Shown here piece after piece: positions 1 to 12,400 of a DNA stretch of 64,000 nt. The stretch's first letter is position 1. Every line of letters starts with the position of its first letter. The notes under the pieces are model-generated. The model made no database searches. It was not told the origin of the DNA and saw nothing but the letters and a program-made list of their open reading frames with translations. Both the position numbers and the translations under genes were made by a program. The DNA lies in NCBI GenBank assembly GCA_030063045.1, contig JAQSEB010000078.1, forward strand, positions 1,153,501 through 1,217,500. Direction: 5' to 3'. Origin of the DNA: Pratylenchus scribneri (Eukaryota; Nematoda; Chromadorea; Rhabditida; Pratylenchidae).

Positions 1-3000
1 GGCTAGGATTTGAATTTTTTGAAATTCTTTTAATAGAATCATATTCTCCATTAAAAAATACAGTCCTATATTTTTTATTTTATTAATATACCCCAATATT
101 GATTTTTTATGAATTTCTAAACAATGGCCCCAAATTCAATTATGCCTAGGGTATATTAGACATTTTCTGGGCTAGGATTTGAATTTTTTGAAATTCTTTT
201 AATAGAATCATATTCTCCATTAAAAAATACAGTCCTATATTTTTTATTTTATTAATATACCCTCATATTGATTTTTTATGAATTTTTAAACAATGGCCCC
301 AAATTCAATTATGCCTAGGGTATATTAGACATTTTCTGGACAAGAATTTGAATTTTTTGAAATTCTTTTAATAGAATCATATTCTCCATTAAAAATACAG
401 TCCTATATTTTTTATTTTATTAATATACCCTCATATTGATTTTTTATGAATTTCTAAACAATGGCCCCCAAATTCAATTATGCCTAGGGTATATTTGACA
501 TTTTCTGGGCCAGATTTTGAATTTTTTGAAATTCTATTAATAGAATCATATTCTCCATTAAAAAATACATGCCTATCTTTTTTTATTTTTTTAAAATACC
601 CTCATATTGATTTTTAATGAATTTCTAAACAATGGCCCCAAATTCAATTATGCCTAGGGTATATTTGACATTTTCTTGGCTAGGATTTGAATTTTTTGAA
701 ATTCTTTTAATAGAATCATATTCTCCATTAAAAAATACAGGCCTATCTTTTTTTATTTTTTTAAAATACCCTCATATTGATTTTTTATGAATTTCTAAAC
801 AATGGCCCCAAATTCAATTATGCCTAGGGTATATTTGACATTTTCTGGACAAGAATTTGAATTTTTTGAAATTCTTTTAATAGAATCATATTCTCCATTA
901 AAAATACAGTCCTATATTTTTTATTTTATTAATATACCCCAATATTGATTTTTTATGAATTTCTAAACAATGGCCCCAAATTCAATTATGCCTAGGGTAT
1001 ATTAGACATTTTCTGGGCTAGGATTTGAATTTTTTGAAATTCTTTTAATAGAATCATATTCTCCATTAAAAAATACAGTCCTATATTTTTTATTTTATTA
1101 ATATACCCCAATATTGATTTTTTATGAATTTCTAAACAATGGCCCCAAATTCAATTATGCCTAGGGTATATTAGACATTTTCTGGGCTAGGATTTGAATT
1201 TTTTGAAATTCTTTTAATAGAATCATATTCTCCATTAAAAAATACAGTCCTATATTTTTTATTTTATTAATATACCCTCATATTGATTTTTTATGAATTT
1301 TTAAACAATGGCCCCAAATTCAATTATGCCTAGGGTATATTAGACATTTTCTGGACAAGAATTTGAATTTTTTGAAATTCTTTTAATAGAATCATATTCT
1401 CCATTAAAAATACAGTCCTATATTTTTTATTTTATTAATATACCCTCATATTGATTTTTTATGAATTTCTAAACAATGGCCCCCAAATTCAATTATGCCT
1501 AGGGTATATTTGACATTTTCTGGGCCAGATTTTGAATTTTTTGAAATTCTATTAATAGAATCATATTCTCCATTAAAAAATACATGCCTATCTTTTTTTA
1601 TTTTTTTAAAATACCCTCATATTGATTTTTAATGAATTTCTAAACAATGGCCCCAAATTCAATTATGCCTAGGGTATATTTGACATTTTCTTGGCTAGGA
1701 TTTGAATTTTTTGAAATTCTTTTAATAGAATCATATTCTCCATTAAAAAATACAGGCCTATCTTTTTTTATTTTTTTAAAATACCCTCATATTGATTTTT
1801 TATGAATTTCTAAACAATGGCCCCAAATTCAATTATGCCTAGGGTATATTTGACATTTTCTGGACAAGAATTTGAATTTTTTGAAATTCTTTTAATAGAA
1901 TCATATTCTCCATTAAAAATACAGTCCTATATTTTTTATTTTATTAATATACCCCAATATTGATTTTTTATGAATTTCTAAACAATGGCCCCAAATTCAA
2001 TTATGCCTAGGGTATATTAGACATTTTCTGGGCTAGGATTTGAATTTTTTGAAATTCTTTTAATAGAATCATATTCTCCATTAAAAAATACAGTCCTATA
2101 TTTTTTATTTTATTAATATACCCCAATATTGATTTTTTATGAATTTCTAAACAATGGCCCCAAATTCAATTATGCCTAGGGTATATTAGACATTTTCTGG
2201 GCTAGGATTTGAATTTTTTGAAATTCTTTTAATAGAATCATATTCTCCATTAAAAAATACAGTCCTATATTTTTTATTTTATTAATATACCCTCATATTG
2301 ATTTTTTATGAATTTTTAAACAATGGCCCCAAATTCAATTATGCCTAGGGTATATTAGACATTTTCTGGACAAGAATTTGAATTTTTTGAAATTCTTTTA
2401 ATAGAATCATATTCTCCATTAAAAATACAGTCCTATATTTTTTATTTTATTAATATACCCTCATATTGATTTTTTATGAATTTCTAAACAATGGCCCCCA
2501 AATTCAATTATGCCTAGGGTATATTTGACATTTTCTGGGCCAGATTTTGAATTTTTTGAAATTCTATTAATAGAATCATATTCTCCATTAAAAAATACAT
2601 GCCTATCTTTTTTTATTTTTTTAAAATACCCTCATATTGATTTTTAATGAATTTCTAAACAATGGCCCCAAATTCAATTATGCCTAGGGTATATTTGACA
2701 TTTTCTTGGCTAGGATTTGAATTTTTTGAAATTCTTTTAATAGAATCATATTCTCCATTAAAAAATACAGGCCTATCTTTTTTTATTTTTTTAAAATACC
2801 CTCATATTGATTTTTTATGAATTTCTAAACAATGGCCCCAAATTCAATTATGCCTAGGGTATATTTGACATTTTCTGGACAAGAATTTGAATTTTTTGAA
2901 ATTCTTTTAATAGAATCATATTCTCCATTAAAAATACAGTCCTATATTTTTTATTTTATTAATATACCCCAATATTGATTTTTTATGAATTTCTAAACAA

Positions 3001-3239
3001 TGGCCCCAAATTCAATTATGCCTATGGTATATTTGACATTTTCTGGACAAGAATTTGAATTTTTTGAAATTCTTTTAATAGAATCATATTCTCCATTAAA
3101 AATACAGTCCTATATTTTTTATTTTATTAATATACCCTCATATTGATTTTTTATGAATTTCTAAACAATGGCCCCAAATTCAATTATGCCTAGGGTATAT
3201 TTGACATTTTCTGGGCAAGAATTTGAATTTTTTGAAATT
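1..3239. repeat. Satellite array, ~169-bp monomers in a 1015-bp higher-order repeat
   Basis: Tandem monomers start at 1, 170, 339, 508, 678 and 848 (169, 169, 169, 170, 170, 168 bp). This six-monomer block of 1015 bp recurs at 1016 and 2031 with no difference that I can see until the last monomer of block three. A further monomer (3046-3213) and a 26-bp stub end the array at about 3239. Monomer types are told apart by their starts (ggctagg, gacaag, ggccag) and by 'ccccaatattg' versus 'ccctcatattg'. Every monomer keeps a small dyad (gaattt-tttg-aaattc) and most keep the cctagg core. The array is cut by the window edge, so its full size is unknown. No coding potential seen. Confidence 0.97.
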
Positions 3240-3493
3240 AAGCTTTTTTCTCAATTATCAAACCCCTAAATAGCAAATTATTTTATTATTCTTCATTTTA
3301 CATTAAAAATATAAAACATTGGGGAAAAAATAAATACAAATTAACACTATAAAAATAATCATTGGAATTTGGAATTAAATATTAAATATTTGAACATGAG
3401 ATGGAATGTGATATGGAAATTGGAAATGAAAAATTGGAGGGATTGGCCAATTTATTGAAATTTTTGGGGTTTTGAGAGTCAATTTTGCCAGTT
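3240..3493. other. Satellite to GPCR 3' end; AT-rich spacer
   Basis: Unique AT-rich sequence between the satellite and the stop codon of the receptor gene; it serves as the receptor's 3' UTR region. No other feature seen. Confidence 0.6.
3451..3456 (-). promoter_or_regulatory. Probable poly(A) signal of the GPCR gene
   Basis: AATAAA on the minus strand about 40 nt downstream of the receptor stop codon (3494-3496), the usual spacing for a nematode polyadenylation signal. Confidence 0.6.
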
Positions 3494-6400
3494 TCAACAA
3501 GCAAATTTCAAATGGCCATTTTGTTGGTGCATTGGCGATGGAAGTGGACAATGGAGGCCTCCATTGACGGCGGCCAATGCCATTCCGCCGGTGCCACCGC
3601 CGCCCATATTTCCTCTAGTTGACGAAGGCGGTGTTATGGATAAACTGATTGAGGGCCTATAAAATTTGATGATTAATTAATTTTAATTCTTATCAAAAAT
3701 ATATTTTTAGGGTAACTTTTTGATGCCTAACTACTCAAACATTATGAATGAGGATCTTAGCCGTTATTTTGGCCATTGTTCAAAAAGGAAGCAACCAATT
3801 TGGGAAGGCAATATGCCATTTGAAAACCCTAAATGTCCTCTAAAAAGTGGCTTTTTAAATTTAATCCAATCAACTTTTAGATGAAGTTACATTTCATTGA
3901 ATATAATAAACCTGTACATTTTGAGAAAAAGCCGTTTATTTTACAAAATATACTAATTTTACAGAAATTTAGAAAAGCCACTTTTTAGAGGATATTTAGG
4001 GCTTTAAAATGGTATATCGCCTTCCTAAATTGGTTGTTTCCTTGATGAGATATGACCAAAAAGCTAATTAAATGGCACTTAAACTCCCCTCTCACCTATG
4101 CTGTGCCACGCCCAATGAGCAGGCTCGTTTGGAGCGCATAAAATTTTCCGTGTTGTTCCCATTTGGCATTTGTGCATTTGCCTCCATTCCGGCATCGCCC
4201 GGTGGACTCCCTCCTTTTGGTGGGGAATTTTGTCCCCGATTTATGCCCGGCAAAATTGTGGAAGAGAAAGAACCGCCGGTATGCTGGACTCGATGAAGCG
4301 ATTGAATGGAGGCATCACGGGAGACCAAAATTGGAGCAGCCGATGAGGAATTCAACATTGCACTGAAAATATTTTTTTTATTAAAATATATTTGAAATTT
4401 TTTCCAGAGAATTTATAATTGTAAGTATATTAATAAAAAAAATGAATTTATCCAAAAACTCTCTAGTCGAAAAAATTAAATTTTTAAGGCCTTAAAAGTT
4501 GGCCAAATCCAGTTTCTTTTTAAACGCTTTATTGCCAAAAGCCAGGCCATTATCCAGGTCATAATTTAAATCTTATCCTAAGCCAATTAACACTTTATTG
4601 TGGCCATGTTTTATGGCCCCAAAAACAAGAAAAATTTTGGAAAATTAATATTATTTCGAACTATTTTAGTTATTTTTCGTTTTGGCTATTAGAGGAATGC
4701 CACATTTGAATGAAAATTTCATTTTGTCGGTGGTAGCGCGTTCACTTAAAAGGTCGGAAATGCGCGTTTCACTTAAATTGGTCATTTATTCTCATATTTC
4801 AATTTAGAGGGCTTAAGCCAAAAAACTAATGATATTTTCGGATTCAACATATTGAAAAACCCCTAAAACCAGTTTAAAAACATAAATTATCTTTGCTAAA
4901 ACATTTAAAACATCAATGTTTTTGATTAGCATCTATTTTCAAACAAACAATGTTTTTGATAGTTTAACATTTATAAATATATGTTTTAAGACCGGTTTTA
5001 AGGGTTTTTCAACACGCTGAATCCGAAAACATCATTAGTTTTTTGGCTTAAGCCCTCTAAATTGAAATATGAGGATAAACGACCAATTTAAGTGAAACGT
5101 CCAAACACGAATTTGTAAAAATGCCAACATTTACATGGATAGACCACACATTCATAAAAGTTTGCATTTACCATTTATACTTACCAAGATGGTAAATAAG
5201 AAATGAAATTAGGGCATATTCATATTTGGCATCACCAAAATTAAAATTACTATTTTTTATTTAATTTTGAGATATTTTTAATATCCAATTTTTAATTTCT
5301 CCTCTCACTTTTTTGCCAATTCCGTGTATTCTCCGGTGCTTCCCCTTGGCCGATATGGTGGCCCTCCATTGGGGGCCATCACTCCATTCATTGCCGTAAT
5401 TGGTGTTGTGCTTGGCCGTGGCGACGCAAAGCAACTTCCATTGAAGGCACTCTAAAAAAAATTGGATACTATTTAATTTATTCATGATTTAGCATAGTTC
5501 CCAAAAATTATAGTTAAGTGATAATCTGGTCCAAGACGCATTTTTTGGTTTGGTTTTAACCAATTCTGGCTTAGTTTTGAATCATTAAACCGAAATGGGT
5601 TTAAACCGTTTAATACCCTTTAATTGTTGACCAAACCAAAATTGGTTTAAACCGTTTAATACCCTTTAATTGTTGACCAAACCAAAATTGGTTTAAACCG
5701 TTTAATACCCTTTAATTGTTGACCAAACCATTCACAAATTATATACCATTCAATGCGTTTTGACAAACACTATCCAATTTTGGGTATATTTGGTTTGGAA
5801 ATGTCGGACAAATTTCCTCTTAAACCAGTAAATTATTTTAACAACATTATTTCCCAAGTGGCCTTTTTCCCTAATTTCCTTAATATTTACCTCATTCCCA
5901 TCGGTGGTAAGTTGAACGCCTGGAGTGGGCGAAAGTCGAAGGGAAATGGCCAAAAGGCGGGCACAACGATGGCGAAAGCCGCGCACATAAAAAATGAACA
6001 CCCAAAAGTTGGTTGAGCAATTCTGTAAAGGAAATTTTGCCATAGATTTTTACATTTTTATATTAAAACCATTTTTAGATAAAATTTTAAGTTGCTCGAC
6101 ATTCTCGAATCGAGACTTTCCTTTTTGGTTTAGGCCATAATAAAATGTTAAAATTTATTAGAAAATTACAAAGGGATCCTTCAGGGACTACTAACATATA
6201 GGACTTTATGTTTTTTTTGAGAAGATATTTTTTTCAATTATATATTTAGATAGAGCCTTAAGAGATGAAAATTTTAACAAAAAAATGGCTGCCCTTTTTA
6301 GGGAAATTAGAATACCAAAATGAGTAATAAATTTTTTTTTAAATATATTCTTTTTATTTTTCATAGAATCTACCATTATTGTTAAGGTAAAAAACAAATA

Positions 6401-9400
6401 AATTTGTCAATATAGATTTTAATATTCATTTTAAAATTAAAACATAAATAAATAAAATTTTACTAATAAAATCTAGGCTCAAAGTTGAGATTTTATTCAG
6501 ATTTTTCTAATAATTGTCAACTTTCAAGCAGTTCAATTTTGTAAATAATTCCTCAAATTTGCTCACCAAAACCAGCAACAAATTGGAGAAGTCGACCCAA
6601 AGAGTGGCCACCGGACTGGACATGAATGCCTCATTGCCAATGAATGTTTCGAATACGTCCAAAACGGTTGGCAATATGTCGGAAATGAGAAATTTGACAA
6701 TTACAACCACCAACATCACATTGGCCCGATGCTCTTTTCTTTAAATGGGGCAAAAAATGTAAGTATCCGGGAATATGGAGATGGAAAAGGCGAATTTGAG
6801 TATTTGCATTGGCGTTTTTAGCCATTAATCCAACTAATAAGTAATTAAAAATTCGAAAAGATGATATGCCATTAAAAGCATTTAAAAGCGACTACAAAAA
6901 AGTGGTTTTTATAAATTTAGAAACCTTATTACTTTTAAAATAGTTTCAAGTCTTTACGATTAATTTTCCGAGAATATAGAGGAGACTTATTAATTCGTCA
7001 GGCTCTTTCTTTTGGCCATAACTCAACTAGGAGATAACTTATTTGAGAGAGCAAAATACCATCCGAAAGCCTAAAGTGTGCTCATAAAAGTGGCTTATTT
7101 TAAATATTTGTAATTCAATTAAAATTTAAATTAAATTAAATGATTTTGAGTGAGTCTAATAAATCGGAATATTTTGAGGGATAGCCGCTTATTTTACAAA
7201 TTATTTTAAATTTTCAAAAAATTAGAAATGCCACTTTTTAGAGGGCATTTAGGGTTTTCAAATGGCATATCGCCTTCTCAAATATGCTGCTTCCTTGTTG
7301 AGCTATGGCCAAAAGAAAGATCTTCAGATATTAGAATTTCCTATGGAAATGACTCACTTCCTTAAGCAGCTGGCCTTTTTGCTTGTAGCCATCCCTGCGC
7401 CAAGCAACATTGTCCGATATTGATGCTTTTCACTGATTGGCCCAAAGCCAATGCCGCCACCGACAATTGTGGCACCCCCACATCCATTGCTGCTGCTATT
7501 TTCCATCTCTTTGCCGCCTCCTCCACTGTGTGACTCTTCTGTAAAATTGACAAAATATTAATAAAATTTTTTGGTTAATTTTCTATTTTATGACCTAATC
7601 CCTAATGACTGCTTAGGCTCGATTCTAAATTAAATGACTAAAATCTCGTATTTAGGTCTCATTCTCCCATTTTATGGCTTAAAATTTCCAGTTTGGACTT
7701 ATTTAATTTCCAATTTTCTGATCTAAAATTTACCAATTGACATAATTTCCTCATTTATGGGTCAAAATTAGTGCATTGGCCAAATTTACCCTTTTATGGT
7801 CAAAATTCTCGCATTGGCCGTATTTTCTCTTTTATTGCTTAAAATTTGAATATTAGCCTAATTCTCCCTTTTAGTGGCCTAATATTCTTGTTTAGACCTA
7901 ATTTCCCCCTTTTTGTCCCAAATTACCATTTTATGGCCTAAAAATTAGATCCTTTCCCTTTTATAGTAACCTATCTCCCCTAAATCCATTCAACTCACTT
8001 TCTGTCGTTGTAATCGTTGTTGTTTTTGTTTCACTGCTTCGCATCGGTTCACAATGGCTCAGCCGTTTTCGCCGTCTTTGTGCTTCGCTTAATGCCATTG
8101 TAATGCGAAGAGTGAGCACAAATGTGAGCACACCGGGCAAAATTGTTACAAAGGTGGAGCCAAGCAAAATATGGTAAAGTGTCCGGTACAATTGATTCTG
8201 AAATTTTTGGGTTTTTGATTAAAAGAATGGATAATTTCTAAATAAGGGGTTTTTCAATATCTGGAACAATTCTTTTGGCCAAAGCTCAACAAGGAAGCAA
8301 CCACTTTAGGAAGGCGATATGCCATTTGAAAGCCTGAAATGTCCTCTAAAATGTGGCTTAACTAATTTTATGAAAATTTAAAACATTTTGTAAAACAAGC
8401 GGTCTCCTCAAAATGTTGGGATTTATTACATTCAAAGTCATATAACTTTTTTTGAAGTTTGATGGCATTATATAAATTTAAATTTTGCTATTTTTTAGAG
8501 GACACTTTAAGCTTTCAAATGGCATATCGCCTTCTCAAATTGGTCCCATCCTTGTTGAGCTATAGCCAAAAGAATGGCCAAGATACTGTACTGAATCTCC
8601 GTATTGCAAATTCCCATTAAAATTCTCGCATATTTTACCTGAGGCAATCCCGTTCTTTGCACATATGCCAAGCAATCTTGCTCCTCTTTTTGTTCTGCAA
8701 TTATTTCAGTTCCATTTCCTCCATCGCCTTCAATTGTGGAATTGGCCAATTCAACAATTTTGTTGGCAAATTCCGTTGGTTGGGTGCATTCAAATGCGGT
8801 GGTCACTTCGAAAAAACGAGGCAAAGAAAAAACAATGGCCAGCACAGAAAGACCGACAACAAGGCGTTTCACGCGGCTAAAATGTTTTAAAGTTAAAAAG
8901 TAAAATATATAATTTTTTGGTATTTGTACAAATTTATTCTATTAATCAATTCTTGCTTAGTTTTGAACCAATAAACCAAAATTGGTTTAAACCGTTTAAT
9001 ACCCTTTAATTGTTGACCAAACCAAAATTGGTTTAAACCGTTTAATACCCTTTAATTGTTGACCAAACCAAAATTGGTTTAAACCGTTTAATACCCTTTA
9101 ATTGTTGACCAAACCAAAATTGGTTTAAACCGTTTAATACCCTTTAATTGTTGACCAAACCAAAATTGGTTTAAACCGTTTAATACCCTTTAATTGTTGA
9201 CCAAACCAAAATTGGTTTAAACCGTTTAATACCCTTTAATTGTTGACCAAACCAAAATTGGTTTAAATCGTTTAATACCCTTTAATTGTTGACCAAACCA
9301 AAATTGGTTTAAATCGTTTAATACCCTTTAATTGTTGACCAAACCAAAATTGGTTTAAATCGTTTAATACCCTTTAATTGTTGACCAAACCATGACAAAT

Positions 9401-12400
9401 TATATAGCATAGCATTCAATGCGTTTTGACCAGCTCTATCCAATTGGTGGGTATATGGTTTTTGAATGCATTGGATAAACCCCTAACCATAATTATTGTT
9501 TTGTTATAAATATTTATTTATATAAATATATATCCTCCCTCACCTTCTTTTGCTGAACATTCGATGCTTAAATGGCATACAAAGGGCCAAATAGCGATCC
9601 AATGTGAGGGCCAAAATCTGTGGACAATCGCAAATTAGAATTAAATCCTCAAAAACTCACAATCCAAACTGTGCCAGTGTGAGTGGCATTGGCCAAAGTG
9701 TATGTGGGAGGATATAAATGGACATAGGGTCCGGTAGAAACGACGGAACCCCAAAGCTGAAAAGATTAGCAATAATTTATAATTTAGTATAGGGAAATAA
9801 GCTGTTCCATGGCAACTTTTTGGCCATATCTCAACAAGGAATCAACCAATTTAGGAAGGCAATATTCCATTTGAAAGCCCAAAATTTATTGAAAATTTAA
9901 AACAATTTGTAAAAAAAGCGATTTTCCTTCAATAATTCGAGTTTATTATACTTAAAGATATATATAAGTTTTTTAAAGGTGGATTTCGTAAAATTTAAAA
10001 TGCTAAATTATACAAGATAAACAAACAATATTTAGAGGAAATTTTAGACTTTCAAAGTTAAATAAAAGTTTCCCAAATTGCCTAATATATCTCATTCGAC
10101 TTTGACTGTAATAAAACCAAATATTTTGAGAAAAATTCGATTATCTTACAAATTATTTTTTTTCAAAAATTATTAAAGCCACTTTTTAGAGGACATTTTG
10201 GGCTTTAAAATGACATATTGCCTTCCTAAATTGGTTGTTTCCTTTTTGAGTTATAGTCAAAAATAAACTCTGGCATATAAAAATCATTAAATAAAACATA
10301 CCAAAGTTGGCAAACAATAAAGGACAAATGCATTGCAAAGAAGGGCTGAATGCCAGCATGCCAAAGAGATCTGTGTAAAGTTTATAATTTTTATTAAAAT
10401 TATTTTCTTCTATCCATTTTTCTTACTAAAATTTTCCTAAAAAATGTGTTAAAAAAATAAATAATAAATAATTTTTTTATTTTTTCCATCCATTTTCCCT
10501 TCTAAATTGTCCAAAAAAGCATTCTACATCATTGGCAGACATAATTCCCCGAAAATGACTACCATCATTTGTTTTGCACTATCCAATTTTGTGCCAATAT
10601 TTTTATTTTTCTCCATCGTCCATAGATGTGTATTTGGCACTTTAACTGTCAATTTCAAAGAGTGGGGAGTCCCCAGAAAATGTTCATTGAACTAATTTTG
10701 AGGCAAAATAGGGGAAAAGGGCAACATAAGGAAAATTAATTCACCGAATTTGCTCTTATGGCCAAATATATAAGTGGAAAATATGGTGCTCCGGAAATTG
10801 GGTGGGGACTAAATTTGGACAAATTTAGAACAAAAATAGCATACAATAAAAATATGGTGGGGGCGGAAATGATGGGAGCCTTTCCCCTTTAAATTTTTTC
10901 AATAAATCCTTATTTCATTGAAATTACCGGAAAAGTACTAAAAAATGGTTCAATGTAATAAATATTATATTATACCCAATTAATAGATCTCATCAAGATG
11001 TATCATTTAATTATATTTTGTTTTGGGTTTAACCAATTTTAATTTAGTTTTGAACCATTAAAACAAAATGGGTTTAAACCGTTTAATACCCTTTAATTGT
11101 TGACCAAACCAAAATTGGTTTAAACCGTTTAATACCCTTTAATTGTTGACCAAACCAAATTGGGTTTAAACCGTTTAATACCCTTTAATTGTTGACCAAA
11201 CCAAAATTTGTTTAAACCGTTTAATACCCTTTAATTGTTGACCAAACCATGACAAATTATATACCATTCAATGCCTCTTGACCAGCTCTATCCAATTTTG
11301 TTTATATGGTTTAATAAATATATAACTAAATTACTTAAATTTCTATGCCAAATTTTCCCATTAATTTGCCAAAAACTGACCAAATAATAATGAATAATTG
11401 GAGTGGTTCCACCCGTTGACCGAAAACGCAAAAACACCAAAACGCAAAGGGCATTCAGCGAAATGCCGGAAAGGACGAACAACAATGTGAGTGGGCCATT
11501 CAAAAGCCAGGAGAGCATCTCTTGGACCGGTACAAAATCACGATGATTGGCCAAATCGAACCAGGAGGATGCACTCAAAATTGGCGACGATGGGGAGAAT
11601 TCCGAATGTTCAGAGATGGCCGGGGTTGAAGCCGAAGGGAATAGTGGATCTGGGTGATGTCTGAATGGATAGAAGGATTATTTATATTTTAGGCAATAAA
11701 TTGTGAAGTAAAGGACATATAATTTGGGAATATGGTGAAGGAATAAAATACTAGGAATTTGCCATAAAATATGGCCTAAAATGGAAGGTGGAAAGGGAAT
11801 GGAATGGCACAATTTTTTGGCAATGGCAATTTTCGGGTTTTTATTCTCTCTAAAATTTTTGGCCTACATTTTTGGTTTATTCCCTTTAAAATTGTTTGTC
11901 CAATATTTCAATGATTTATAAAGGAGAATAATAGGACATTATCATATTTGGATTAATAAATAATGATGACCAAATAATTATTATTTATTAAGTACATTGA
12001 GGAAGTAATATTAAAAGAGGAAGAGGAATAAAAAACAATGAACCGGTTTTAAAATAATATTAATATTTCCCTTCCATTATTATTTTATATTTTAAGAGGA
12101 AACATTTAAATATTATGAGAAAATATTGTAATTTCCTTTTATCCACTATTATTATTAGCCATATTTTAACATGAGGAAATATATTAAGAATATATATTAT
12201 GGTGGAGGGAAGGGAAATGGGGCAAATTGATGACAATGGAGGAAATAATTATTATTTATTCCAATTTAAAAAATGTTTATTTTCACTTTTTAAAATTACA
12301 CTTGCCCATAGACACTTTTTCCGTTTGAATGGCCGATTAGCCTGATTTCCCTTCTTTGAAATGGAAATAAAATTTGCAAAATTAAATAATAATTGTAAAG

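Noticed and set aside
9001..9386. CRISPR-like regular array
   Set aside because: The 46-bp units are directly tandem with no unique spacers, in a eukaryotic intron; it is a minisatellite.
10299..10370. Frameshift in TM2 of the GPCR
   Set aside because: Using the donor at TAT|GTTTTA instead of TTTG|GTATG restores the frame, so no pseudogene call is needed.
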